Both the position numbers and the translations under genes were made by a program. A stretch of DNA of 64,000 nt from Roseibium sp. TrichSKD4 (GTDB lineage: Bacteria; Pseudomonadota; Alphaproteobacteria; Rhizobiales; Stappiaceae): the NCBI RefSeq assembly GCF_000148725.1, contig NZ_GL476307.1, positions 81,608-145,607 on the forward strand. Reading direction: 5' to 3'. Every line of letters begins with the position of its first letter. Position 1 is the first letter of the stretch. Below the pieces are notes generated by a model, which worked only from the letters and a program-made list of their open reading frames with translations, did not search any database and was not told the DNA's origin. Below, in pieces: positions 29,243 to 38,153 of the stretch.

Positions 29243-29782
29243 TTATTTCAGTGGTGCGAGGACCATCACCATCTGGCGGCCTTCAAGTTTCGGATTTGAT
29301 TCGACCTTGGCGATTTCCGCGGTCTCTTCCCGAACCTTGTGTAAAAGCTTCACGCCCAGATCCTGGTGGGCCATCTCACGTCCGCGGAAGCGGAGAGTGA
29401 CCTTCACCTTGTCGCCGTCGTTGAAGAAGCGCAGCATGTTCTTCATCTTCACCTCATAATCATGGGTGTCGATGTTCGGACGCATCTTGATCTCCTTGAT
29501 CTCGACGGTCTTCTGCTTTTTGCGAGCTTCTGCTGCTTTCTTCTGAGCTTGGTACTTGTACCGTCCGTAGTCCAGAATTTTACAAACGGGCGGCTGAGCG
29601 TTCGGTTGGATTTCGACAAGGTCGAGCCCGGCACCCATAGCGATGTCCATGGCTTCTTCTGTCGGAACGATCCCGCGGTTGGAACCTTCGTGATCGATCA
29701 ACTGCACTTCGCGAACGCGAATTTCTTGGTTGGTGCGCGGACCTTCCTTTACAGGAGGTGGGGCGCGGAACGGACGACGAAT
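29243..29782 (-). CDS. infC: Translation initiation factor IF-3 (non-canonical ATT start)
   Basis: Binds the 30S subunit, blocks premature 50S joining and proofreads initiator tRNA and start codon. The 179-residue product contains [19 protein letters not shown], the linker [31 protein letters not shown]-type basic stretches and [12 protein letters not shown] in the C-domain. The first ATG in frame (29707) would delete the conserved N-terminus. An ATT at 29782 sits 9 bases after AGGAG and gives a family-length protein; ATT starts are the known autoregulatory feature of infC. rpmI and rplT do not follow it here. Confidence 0.93.
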   Translation of the reverse strand: MRRPFRAPPPVKEGPRTNQEIRVREVQLIDHEGSNRGIVPTEEAMDIAMGAGLDLVEIQPNAQPPVCKILDYGRYKYQAQKKAAEARKKQKTVEIKEIKMRPNIDTHDYEVKMKNMLRFFNDGDKVKVTLRFRGREMAHQDLGVKLLHKVREETAEIAKVESNPKLEGRQMVMVLAPLK

Positions 29783-30085
29783 GGTCGCTATCTCCTCTAA
29801 CGTTAAACAACATCGGTTAAACTGGCTGGGTCAGGATGCACCAAAACCCTCGATCGCAAGCGCCGAGGCGATTAGCTGGCTCTGACTATGTAGCCGTGTC
29901 TAAAAATCCAGCCAAAGTGGCCAAAAGTCAACTGGTAATAGCCCTGAGGGGCACTGGTTCTCTTCGCTTTCTCGCCTGAATGCGGTTGATTTGTCATTGT
30001 TGTTTGGTGTTTGTCTATTCTTGACTGGATTTGCCTTCGTCAGCATCGGCGGCGAAAAATCTGATTCTGGAGCGTGAACCGCGTT
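29783..30085. other. infC leader and promoter region
   Basis: About 300 bases without a gene. On the minus strand it carries AGAGGAG just before infC and a possible promoter (TTGACT at 29926-29931 with a weak -10 about 17 bases on). The plus-strand half is the upstream region of the next membrane protein gene. No stable leader hairpin or attenuator was recognised. Confidence 0.4.
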
Positions 30086-30577
30086 ATGACCACCAAACTC
30101 CCACAGGACGAATCCGAGGCAATGTATTCCGCTTCGCGGCTGTTTTTTCAGCTTCTCCGCATCTCCTTCGGGTTCGTTTTGGCGGTTCTTGTGCTTGGTG
30201 TTTTCATTGCCTGGGGCTTTTTCGGGCACGGGGACGATGCATCTGAGCCCTATGCAATCGTGGCCACTTTCTCCACTGGGGCTATAGCGGCCAGCGCGAT
30301 TGGCGGTGTGGTGTTTTTCCCGGCCTTGGTTGCCATCGCTGTTGCCGAAGTTTTACGGCTGCGCGGTATTATGTTTCATGTGGGAGTTGCCGGAGCGATT
30401 GCGCTTGGTATCTGGATGTTCGGCAGCAACGAGCTCATGACCAGCGGATTACGGCCCGGGTCTTCCGTGGTTCTGGCGGGCGGATTTTTGGCCGGATTTA
30501 CCTATTGGCTTGTTGCCGGGCGGCTTTCCGGCTGTTGGATGAGCGCTACAGTCGCTAATTCCGAAAGCGGGGGTTAG
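30086..30577 (+). CDS. Small multi-pass membrane protein, unknown function
   Basis: 163 residues from ATG 30086; an in-frame GTG at 30074 is an alternative. Hydrophobic helices are seen near 23-45, 62-86, 88-112, 116-130 and 134-152, suggesting four to five membrane spans. No catalytic motif or known family is recognised. It converges with the YkvA gene, overlapping its 3' end by four bases. Confidence 0.6.
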   Translation: MTTKLPQDESEAMYSASRLFFQLLRISFGFVLAVLVLGVFIAWGFFGHGDDASEPYAIVATFSTGAIAASAIGGVVFFPALVAIAVAEVLRLRGIMFHVGVAGAIALGIWMFGSNELMTSGLRPGSSVVLAGGFLAGFTYWLVAGRLSGCWMSATVANSESGG

Positions 30578-30969
30578 TTTTCCGTTGGTGGCTCTGGCAA
30601 GTCATCGTCTTTTAGCGCCTCGCGGGCGAGGTCAAAATGTTCTTGCCGAATGTGACCGCGGATCATGGCAAGGGTCGCCATCAATACAGTCGCGTCGTCG
30701 CCAAAACCGAGCCCGAAAATGAAATCGGGAACGACATCCAGTGGCAACACGAAATAGGCTAGTGCGGCAAGCAGGGCTCCGCGCACCTTGGCGGGTGTTG
30801 CAGGATCAAGGGCGCAATAATATCCTGCAACAACATCTTCCATGAACGGAACCTGACGTGCGGCTTTGCGCGCGGTTCCGAGCAGTCTCTGGCGCACGGA
30901 TTGATTTTGCTCGTCTTCATCGCCGAGCTTGTGCGGATCAAATCCGATATCGTCAAAAGGAGATGTCAT
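30574..30969 (-). CDS. YkvA family protein (DUF1232)
   Basis: 131 residues with the DUF1232 core DPATPAKVRGALLAALAYFV, then LPLDVVPDFIFGLGFGDDAT, which is the diagnostic LP.D..PD segment, plus one hydrophobic stretch. Function of the family is unknown. It is a single gene, divergent from nothing nearby and convergent with the small membrane protein gene. Confidence 0.9.
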   Translation of the reverse strand: MTSPFDDIGFDPHKLGDEDEQNQSVRQRLLGTARKAARQVPFMEDVVAGYYCALDPATPAKVRGALLAALAYFVLPLDVVPDFIFGLGFGDDATVLMATLAMIRGHIRQEHFDLAREALKDDDLPEPPTEN

Positions 30970-31067
30970 GAAGCCTTTCGCATTCCTTGTCTTGCTAAAA
31001 GATAGGAACGCGAAAGGTCATTTGCAAATCGCGATGGGTTTTGCCATCGGTTTGTTCGCGACACAGC

Positions 31068-32756
31068 CTAGTCGAGAGCGCGGGTTTCGAGAATGCGCCG
31101 GGCAATGACCTGGGCCTGAATTTCTGCTGCGCCTTCAAAAATATTGAGGATGCGGGCATCGCAGAGAACGCGGGAAACCGCGTATTCCAGCGCAAACCCA
31201 TTTCCGCCGTGGATTTGCAAGGCATTGTCGGCAGCGGCCCATGCGACGCGGGCGCCGAGCAGCTTGGCCATACCTGCCTCCAGATCGCAACGACGACCTG
31301 AATCCTTTTCCCATGCAGAGAAGTAAGTGAGCTGGCGAGCAGTCATGACTTCAGCCGCCATAAGCGCAAGTTTGTCGGATACACGTGGGAAGGAAATCAG
31401 TGGTTTGCCGAACTGAATGCGATCTTCTGCATAGCGAAGGCCAAGATCAAGGGCAGACTGCGCAACACCGAGAGCGCGGGCTGCAGTCTGGATGCGGGCA
31501 CCTTCAAAGGTCTGCATCAGCTGCTTGAAACCCTGTCCCTCAACCTGACCCAAGAGGTTTTCATTGCTGACTTCGAACCCGTCGAAGGCAATTTCATACT
31601 CTTTCATGCCGCGATAGCCGAGTACCTCGATCTCGCCGCCGCTCATGCCTTCTGCCGGGAACGGGGTGTCATCATCCCCGCGCGGTTTTTCAGCAATGAA
31701 CATGGAGAGGCCTTTATAACCCGGTTCGTTCGGGTTGGTTCGGGCCAACAGCGTCATAATGTCGGCGCGAACCGGATGGGTGATCCAGGTCTTGTTGCCG
31801 GAAATTTTCCAAGTGTCGCCTTCCTTGATGGCGCGGGTCTTCAATGAGGCCAGATCAGAGCCGGTGTTCGGTTCTGTGAAGACGGCCGTTGGGAGAGTTT
31901 CACCGGAGGCGATCAGTGGTAACCACTTTTCCTTTTGTTCGTTTGTGCCGCCACACAAGATGAGTTCCGCTGCAATCTCAGATCGGGTTCCAAGAGAGCC
32001 AACACCGATATAGGCGCGGGAAAGCTCTTCGGAGACAACGCACATGGCTTCCTTGCCGAGCCCCAGCCCGCCATATTCTTCCGGGATGGTCAGGCCGAAG
32101 ACACCAAGCTCAGACATCTGGCTGATGACATCGAGGGGGATGTATTCGTTTTTCAAATGCCATTCATGGGCATTGGGAACCACAGTTTCTTCTGCAAAGC
32201 GCCGCATTTCATTGCGGATTTGCTCCATGGTTTCATCAAGGCCTGTTGCCCCGAATGTCGATTCTCCAGCCTTATGGCGAATGAGTTCTGCAATGCGGGC
32301 CCGAATGTCTGGCGTGTTGCCGCTGGCGATAAGTTCCTCGATTTCAGGAGTTCTGGCGGCGGAAATGTCGGATGGGCTGATCCCAAGGTCGGCAAGGCGG
32401 ACAAATTCGCCCTGGTTCATTGGTATGCCGCCAAAGATCTGAGCGAGATATTCAGCAAAACCAAGGCGAACGAGAAGCTCCTCCAACTCGCCATAGGCGC
32501 CTTGTTCGGCCAAGCGCGCTGAATAGTCGTTCATTTGGTGCAGGGATTCGACATAGGTTGCCAACCAGGCAAGGCCATGTGCCGCACGTTGTTCAGCTTC
32601 CATGGCGGATGAGGAAATCCGGCCCTCGACGGTTACTCTGGCGCGCACCTGCCGCGTTGCGGTATCCAGCAAATGATCCAGCGGCGCGAGCGCTGCGGCG
32701 GTCAAGTCCTGCAAGGTTTCTCCGACTTGCGGAGCCGTCACTGCGGCAGTGGACAT
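31068..32756 (-). CDS. mcd: Acyl-CoA dehydrogenase family protein, probable (2S)-methylsuccinyl-CoA dehydrogenase
   Basis: 562 residues, longer than a standard acyl-CoA dehydrogenase because of a helical N-terminal extension of about 170 residues that contains LAWLATYVESLHQMNDYS. The FAD domain follows: VFGLTIPEEYGGLGL, TAVFTEPNTGSDLASLKTRA, GNKTWITHPVRADIM and the C-terminal IHGGNGFALEYAVSR. Long ACADs of this form in alphaproteobacteria are methylsuccinyl-CoA dehydrogenases of the ethylmalonyl-CoA pathway for acetyl-CoA assimilation. The exact substrate is inference; no other pathway gene lies in the window. Confidence 0.78.
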   Translation of the reverse strand: MSTAAVTAPQVGETLQDLTAAALAPLDHLLDTATRQVRARVTVEGRISSSAMEAEQRAAHGLAWLATYVESLHQMNDYSARLAEQGAYGELEELLVRLGFAEYLAQIFGGIPMNQGEFVRLADLGISPSDISAARTPEIEELIASGNTPDIRARIAELIRHKAGESTFGATGLDETMEQIRNEMRRFAEETVVPNAHEWHLKNEYIPLDVISQMSELGVFGLTIPEEYGGLGLGKEAMCVVSEELSRAYIGVGSLGTRSEIAAELILCGGTNEQKEKWLPLIASGETLPTAVFTEPNTGSDLASLKTRAIKEGDTWKISGNKTWITHPVRADIMTLLARTNPNEPGYKGLSMFIAEKPRGDDDTPFPAEGMSGGEIEVLGYRGMKEYEIAFDGFEVSNENLLGQVEGQGFKQLMQTFEGARIQTAARALGVAQSALDLGLRYAEDRIQFGKPLISFPRVSDKLALMAAEVMTARQLTYFSAWEKDSGRRCDLEAGMAKLLGARVAWAAADNALQIHGGNGFALEYAVSRVLCDARILNIFEGAAEIQAQVIARRILETRALD

Positions 32757-32876
32757 TTAGTCTCTCCGTTTTCATTTGTTTCGCACAGGGCGTCTAATCT
32801 GTATATATGTTGCGTTGCAGCAGGTGGTTTGTCGAGCCCTCATTTGTACTTCTTTTGGATGAAGTGACGTGGCACT

Positions 32877-33776
32877 TTGGCAGAACTTGACCTTTTGGGT
32901 CTAAGGCCATCACATCGTCTCATGATTTGGACACGCACGATCACGACCACCTATCTTGTCCTGAAGGACGCGTTGGGCCATTTCGTCAATGATGACGGAT
33001 ATGCCATGGCAAGCCATGTCGCCTTGTCGGCGCTTCTGGCCGTCTTTCCATTGTTGATTTTTATTGCTGCGCTTGCCGGTTTCATGGGGTTTCATGATGC
33101 TGCAGACAGGGCGTCAAATCTGGTGTTTGATGCGTGGCCGGAAAATGTTGCGAAGCCCCTCGTCGATGAAATTCACCGGGTGCTGACAGTTCCTCGTGGT
33201 GACCTTTTGACATTCGGTGTTGTGGGGGCTCTGTGGTTTGCCTCTAACGGTGTCGAGGCCATGCGGTCTGCCTTGAACCGGGCCTACCGACAGCAGGAAA
33301 AGCGCTCGATTGTGTTCCTTCGGCTTCAATCGCTTGGGTTGGTCATTCTGGGAGCAGTGGTGTTGATCGCCTATACATTCCTGGTTGTTCTTGCCCCCTT
33401 GGTCATCAAAACCGTTGTCAACTGGATCCCCGCAGCTGAGGAGTTTCTGGTGACCATTGATGTGGCACGGTACTCGGTCGCCGGATCGCTTTTGACCATC
33501 GGGCTTTTGCTGACACACTGGATCCTGCCGTCCGGCAGCCGAAAATTTCGCGAGCTTTTACCGGGCGTGGTGGCGACATTGGTCATGTGGATGGTCGCAG
33601 GCGCCGTCTTTGGTGCTTACCTAGCCAAATTCGCGACCTATGTGACGACTTATGGTGGTCTGGCCGGCATCATGTCTGCCGTCGTTTTCCTTTATATCTG
33701 CTCGCTCGGTTTCATCTTGGGCGGCGAGTTGAATGCATCCATGATCCGATTGCGGCGCATTGCTTCCTCTGGCTGA
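32877..33776 (+). CDS. YihY/BrkB-family inner membrane protein
   Basis: Up to 299 residues. About six membrane helices with the family segments ASHVALSALLAVFPLLIFIA, TFGVVGALWFASNGVEAMRS and GGLAGIMSAVVFLYICSLGF, then ILGGELNASMIRLR at the end. YihY proteins (once called RNase BN) are membrane proteins of unknown function. The frame begins with TTG at 32877 (GAAGTGACG upstream); ATG 32922 would shorten it by 15 residues. It ends base-to-base against the converging EamA gene. Confidence 0.88.
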   Translation: MAELDLLGLRPSHRLMIWTRTITTTYLVLKDALGHFVNDDGYAMASHVALSALLAVFPLLIFIAALAGFMGFHDAADRASNLVFDAWPENVAKPLVDEIHRVLTVPRGDLLTFGVVGALWFASNGVEAMRSALNRAYRQQEKRSIVFLRLQSLGLVILGAVVLIAYTFLVVLAPLVIKTVVNWIPAAEEFLVTIDVARYSVAGSLLTIGLLLTHWILPSGSRKFRELLPGVVATLVMWMVAGAVFGAYLAKFATYVTTYGGLAGIMSAVVFLYICSLGFILGGELNASMIRLRRIASSG

Positions 33777-34661
33777 TCAGCTTGCCCGCTTGAGCGATAT
33801 CTTGGAGCGGATCAAAAGGACCGCGCCCACAACTAGCCCCATGCCGAGTATCTGAATGAGTGTGAGCTCTTCGCCAAAAAGGAAATAGCTCTCAATCGCT
33901 GTGGCGACCGGGACAAGGTAGAATAGGGAGGCAACCTGCGAAACGGCACCCTGCCGGATCAGGAACATTAGCAGCAGGATCGCTCCGATGGATAGAACGA
34001 AGACCAGCCAGCCAAGCGCGAAGATAAACTGCCCGCTCCACATAACCGTCCAGCTTTCGTAAAAGCTCAGGGGCAGAGTAACCGCAATTGCTCCGGCATA
34101 TTGCCAGATGGTCGCCGCCAAGAGGTCGGTGTTTGGGACGAAGCGTTTTTGGTAGACCGTACCAACACTGATGGCCAGAACGGCCAGAAAGGCCGCCAAA
34201 ATTGTCAGGCCATTGATGCCAGAGCCGTCGATGTTCAATTTTGCTCCAAGGACCAGAACCAGACCTGCTCCGCCTATAAGAAGCCCGAGCCAGTGTTTTG
34301 GCACGATGCGTTCGCCCAATAATACAGCTGCGGTTACCGCACTGAGCACGGGCTGAAGACCGACAACAATAGCGCTTGCGCCCGCGGGCATTCCCTGTTT
34401 GATCGCCCAGAAAACGCCACCCAAATAAATTCCGTGTACCAGAGCGCCGATTACAACGCAGTGAAGAATTTGGCCAATTTCCCGAGGCCATTTTGTTTTT
34501 GCCCACCAAGCAATTAAGGCAAGAAATGGTAGAACTGCGATAAAGCGAATGGTCAAAAATACCATAGGCTCAGCATAAGGGGCGCCGAGCTTGGAGCCGA
34601 TAAAACCGGTTGACCAAAGAAGGACAAAAATGGCGGGGGCAATTCTGACAAGATTTTCCAA
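33777..34661 (-). CDS. EamA/DMT superfamily transporter
   Basis: 294 residues with ten predicted membrane helices in two EamA repeats; for example WSTGFIGSKLGAPYAEP in helix 1, ALVHGIYLGGVFWAIKQGMP and LGERIVPKHWLGLLIGGAGL in the first half, and LFYLVPVATAIESYFLFGEE in the second. These drug/metabolite transporters usually export amino acids or metabolites; the substrate is not evident. It stands alone, divergent from the chemoreceptor gene. Confidence 0.9.
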   Translation of the reverse strand: MENLVRIAPAIFVLLWSTGFIGSKLGAPYAEPMVFLTIRFIAVLPFLALIAWWAKTKWPREIGQILHCVVIGALVHGIYLGGVFWAIKQGMPAGASAIVVGLQPVLSAVTAAVLLGERIVPKHWLGLLIGGAGLVLVLGAKLNIDGSGINGLTILAAFLAVLAISVGTVYQKRFVPNTDLLAATIWQYAGAIAVTLPLSFYESWTVMWSGQFIFALGWLVFVLSIGAILLLMFLIRQGAVSQVASLFYLVPVATAIESYFLFGEELTLIQILGMGLVVGAVLLIRSKISLKRAS

Positions 34662-34792
34662 GAGTTTCTGCTTTTTCTTGTTCGTTTTCGATTTGTTTCT
34701 TGTTTTGCTGCGTTTGTTAATAATTGTTTCGATATTTTTGCGGAAGTTTGGTCACACTTGAAACCATATTCGGCTGATCAGGCAAAGGGCTC

Positions 34793-36805
34793 ATGGGCAT
34801 GACCAAGGCGTTGAAAGCTCCATTCCGCACTGTTTTCGACCTCTCCGTGAAGATGCGAATTCTCGCGCTTAGTTTCGTGACAATTTTTGGTCTCGTGGCC
34901 ATTGGCGGCGTGTTCTTCTGGAGCCAAGCGCAGCTCAATGATGCGTTTGCGCGCATGACTGAGAGTTCCGAACTTGCTGATACCGTCTCTGATCTTCTGA
35001 AGACGACCACATCCTTGCAACAGATTGAACGCGACTATCTGGTTACACCTTCAGATGCGGCTGTCCAGAGCTTTACTGAACGTCTTAGTCAGGTTCGGCA
35101 TAATCTTGCACTGGTTGCTTCCCAGAAAGCGGCTGTTGGGCAGGGGCAGAACGTATCTGACCTTGAAGAAAACCTCAGAACTATCGAAGCCACGTTTACC
35201 GGACTTGATGAGGTGCAGCGGCAAATTGGCTATACTCCTACCGAAGGATATGGCCTCGAACTTGCCGAGACGGCTGGTGCCGTCAAGCATCGCCTCAAGG
35301 AGGAAATGAAATTTGGTGGGGGGCCTGACTTTGAAAAACTGGCGAGAGCCATTCTCGTCGTGCAATTGGCCGAAAAAGAATTCACCTTGAACAGATCATC
35401 TGCGGCGATTGAGGTGTTTAACACGCAATATACCGCTTTTGAGAAGCTGCTGAAAAAGGTCTATATCTCCAATCAGATCAAGGATGAACTGGGCCAGAAC
35501 ATGGTCAAGTATAAGGCGGCATTCGACGCCTATACAAAGGGTGTGGCCCGTGTTGGTGGTCTGACAGTGGAACTGGCTGACCTGTTTGAGCTTATGCCTC
35601 CCCAAATTTCGGTCCTGAACGGGGCTGCAACACAGTCGCAATCAGAAGCTGCAATCCGCCTCGAGCAGTCCAGAACGATTGCTGCCTATGCTATTGGCGG
35701 GGCTATTCTCGGTTTGCTGATCCTGCTTCCGATTGTTGCCATTATGATCGGCCAATCGATTGCACGACCTTTGGGACGGCTTCAAAAAGCCATGCAGCAA
35801 CTTGCCGCTGGCGACACGGCGATTGAGGTGCCAGTGGTGCAGGGCAAGTCGGAATTGGCGTCGATCAGCCAGACCGTTCAGGTGTTCAAGGAAAACGCGA
35901 TCGAAAGAGTGCGGCTTGCAGATATGCAAGCAGATGAAAATGAGGCGCGATCTCAGCGTGTGTCGCGGCTTGAGGATTTGATTGGTCATTTTGAAGCAAC
36001 CGTCTTCAACGCGTTGGACAGTCTTGACCAGTCGAATGATGAACTGCGCGTAACATCCCAATCCATGGAAAAAGCAGCGGACGATGTGGCGTCGCAGTCT
36101 TCGGATGCAGAAGATGCCATGAAGGGCGCAGCGGAGAATGTGGCAGCAGCGGCGCGCTCAGCTGAGGATTTGTCTCAGTCCATTTCTCAGATTTCCAGTC
36201 AGACCCGCCAGTCCACGGTTGTCGCGCAACAGGCAGCTCAAAGCGCATCGTCCACGGTTCACACCATGCGGGAATTGTCCAATGCAGCAGACCGCATTGG
36301 CGAAGTCATGGGGCTTATCCGTGATATCGCCAATCAGACCAACTTGCTGGCACTGAACGCGACAATTGAGGCCGCCCGCGCCGGCGAGGCAGGCAAGGGA
36401 TTTGCCGTTGTGGCTGCTGAAGTGAAGCAATTGGCAGATCAAACATCAAAGGCGACTGAGGATATTGCGTCCCAGATTGAAGCTATTCAGGTGTCGTCTA
36501 CTCAAGCTGTCAGCGCAATTGAGGAAGTCAGCAGCATTATCGAGAGCATGGAAAGTCTGGCTGAAGCGGTGGCTGCTGCGGTGGAACAGCAAGATCATGC
36601 GGTCCATGCGATTTCCGGAAATGTTGCAACCGCTGCTGGTCGTTCGGATGAAGGCGCGTGCCGGATGGGGACTATCGGGAATGCGGCCAACCTTGCGCGC
36701 CAAAATGGGGCGTCGGTCGATACGCTTGCTGGTGACCTGAGTGCGCAAGGGGCTCTCATTCGGGATGAGGTTTCTGCGTTCCTTGACGGTGTTCGAAGCG
36801 CCTGA
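34793..36805 (+). CDS. Methyl-accepting chemotaxis protein
   Basis: 670 residues. Two membrane helices (about 20-42 and 302-325) enclose a mainly helical periplasmic sensor; a HAMP domain follows ([19 protein letters not shown]). The signalling tip is highly conserved: [20 protein letters not shown] then [18 protein letters not shown]. The ligand is unknown. No CheB/CheR pentapeptide is seen at the C-terminus (DGVRSA). The segment just after the tip ([16 protein letters not shown]) departs from the usual heptad pattern. Confidence 0.95.
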   Translation: MGMTKALKAPFRTVFDLSVKMRILALSFVTIFGLVAIGGVFFWSQAQLNDAFARMTESSELADTVSDLLKTTTSLQQIERDYLVTPSDAAVQSFTERLSQVRHNLALVASQKAAVGQGQNVSDLEENLRTIEATFTGLDEVQRQIGYTPTEGYGLELAETAGAVKHRLKEEMKFGGGPDFEKLARAILVVQLAEKEFTLNRSSAAIEVFNTQYTAFEKLLKKVYISNQIKDELGQNMVKYKAAFDAYTKGVARVGGLTVELADLFELMPPQISVLNGAATQSQSEAAIRLEQSRTIAAYAIGGAILGLLILLPIVAIMIGQSIARPLGRLQKAMQQLAAGDTAIEVPVVQGKSELASISQTVQVFKENAIERVRLADMQADENEARSQRVSRLEDLIGHFEATVFNALDSLDQSNDELRVTSQSMEKAADDVASQSSDAEDAMKGAAENVAAAARSAEDLSQSISQISSQTRQSTVVAQQAAQSASSTVHTMRELSNAADRIGEVMGLIRDIANQTNLLALNATIEAARAGEAGKGFAVVAAEVKQLADQTSKATEDIASQIEAIQVSSTQAVSAIEEVSSIIESMESLAEAVAAAVEQQDHAVHAISGNVATAAGRSDEGACRMGTIGNAANLARQNGASVDTLAGDLSAQGALIRDEVSAFLDGVRSA

Positions 36806-36828
36806 TTTTTCATTGAATACAAATTTGA

Positions 36829-36856
36829 GCCAGATGACGACAATTCGTCATCTGGC
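36829..36856. terminator. Perfect 12-bp hairpin between the chemoreceptor and a flavoprotein gene
   Basis: GCCAGATGACGA and TCGTCATCTGGC are perfectly complementary around a CAAT loop, 24 bases after the chemoreceptor stop. No immediate T tract follows (ACGTTGCTTTTC), so it is terminator-like or a regulatory stem for the downstream gene. Confidence 0.55.
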
Positions 36857-36911
36857 ACGTTGCTTTTCTTCGTGCTACGCACAGCGAAACGGTGCGAGGA
36901 AGGCGAATTGC

Positions 36912-38096
36912 ATGCAGGACAGCGTAGTCATTGTTGGAGCAGGTCAGGCAGGAGCTCAAACGGCGCAGTCTTTGAGACAGGGCGGATATGAAGGCATCAT
37001 CCGCATGATTGGGAATGAGCCACATCTCCCCTATCAGCGCCCGCCATTGTCCAAGAAATTTCTAGCTGGAGAAGTGGGCCCTGAAGGGCTGTGGCTGCGG
37101 CCGCCAGCCTTTTATGAGACGCAGAACATCGATTTCATTCCTGATCTTGATGTGATTGGCATTGATCGTGAAAACAAGCAGGTGAAGCTGTCCAACGAAG
37201 ATACTTTGGACTATGGCAAGCTTGTTTTGGCGACCGGCACAAAGGCCCGTAAACTTCCTCTTCCTGGGGCTGAACTGGACGGTGTTTTGTCGCTGCGTGG
37301 AATTGCAGATGTTGACCAGATCCGCCCGAAACTGATGGACGGCCAAAACCTCGTCATTATCGGGGGCGGCTATATTGGTCTCGAGGTGGCTGCTGTTGCC
37401 AAGACCCTAGGGAAAAACGTTTCCATCGTCGAAATGCAGGAACGCCCGCTACAGCGTGTCGTTTCGGCCGAAACATCGGCCTACTTCACCGAGCTACATG
37501 AAGGCCACGGTGTAAAGTTTCTTCTTCAGACAGGCATTGACGCACTAGTGGGAGAGACTGCGGTCAGTGGCGTCAAACTCTCATCTGGTGAGGAGATCCC
37601 GGCAGATGTTGTGTTGGTTGCTATTGGTGCAGAGCCGAATGACGATCTTGCGGTGGATGTCGGGCTTGATGTCGACAACGGTATTCTTGTTGATGGTGCG
37701 GGTATGACCAGCGATGAGAACATCTATGCCACTGGCGACTGCACCCGGTTTTTCTCCAATCGGTATGGTCGATCGGTGCGGATGGAAAGTGTTCAGAACG
37801 CAATTGATCAGGCGAAAATTGTGGCGCAATCCCTTTTGGGAGAAGAAGCAGATTACGACCCACTTCCGTGGTTCTGGTCTGACCAATACAATATCAAGCT
37901 ACAGATCGCAGGTTTGTCGGACGGTTACGACCGGGTCCTCACGGTTGGGTCGCGAGAAGACAACAAGTTCTACGTCGCCTATCTGAAAAATGATCAATTG
38001 ATTGCTGTCGACAGTATCAATTCACCGCGGTCTCACATGATGGCGCGGCGGGTCATTGGCGAAGTCTGGCGGGATGCCTTGCTACCAGATGCTTGA
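36912..38096 (+). CDS. NAD(P)H-dependent ferredoxin/rubredoxin reductase-like flavoprotein
   Basis: 394 residues. FAD site VVIVGAGQAGAQTAQSLRQG, the second FAD motif KLVLATGTKARKL, NAD(P) site VIIGGGYIGLEVAAVAKTLG and IYATGDCTRFF before a C-terminal reductase domain. This is the BphA4/putidaredoxin-reductase group that passes electrons from NADH to a small iron-sulfur protein for an oxygenase or P450; no such partner is adjacent. ATG 36912 follows GAGGAAGG at the right spacing, so the long upstream open frame is not used. Confidence 0.9.
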   Translation: MQDSVVIVGAGQAGAQTAQSLRQGGYEGIIRMIGNEPHLPYQRPPLSKKFLAGEVGPEGLWLRPPAFYETQNIDFIPDLDVIGIDRENKQVKLSNEDTLDYGKLVLATGTKARKLPLPGAELDGVLSLRGIADVDQIRPKLMDGQNLVIIGGGYIGLEVAAVAKTLGKNVSIVEMQERPLQRVVSAETSAYFTELHEGHGVKFLLQTGIDALVGETAVSGVKLSSGEEIPADVVLVAIGAEPNDDLAVDVGLDVDNGILVDGAGMTSDENIYATGDCTRFFSNRYGRSVRMESVQNAIDQAKIVAQSLLGEEADYDPLPWFWSDQYNIKLQIAGLSDGYDRVLTVGSREDNKFYVAYLKNDQLIAVDSINSPRSHMMARRVIGEVWRDALLPDA

Positions 38097-38120
38097 TCCG
38101 AATCTCAGGCAAATTAATAA

Positions 38121-38153
38121 CCCCGCCTCCTCGAGGCGGGGATTTTTGTTTTA
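38121..38153. terminator. Terminator after the flavoprotein gene
   Basis: CCCCGCCTC-ctc-GAGGCGGGG, a nine-base stem, followed by ATTTTTGTTTT; it probably serves both the flavoprotein gene and the converging NCS2 permease, whose stop overlaps its end. Confidence 0.9.

Noticed and set aside
36620-36700. Double frameshift in the chemoreceptor after the signalling tip
   Set aside because: Other frames give no better match to the family, so the odd segment is left as divergent sequence.
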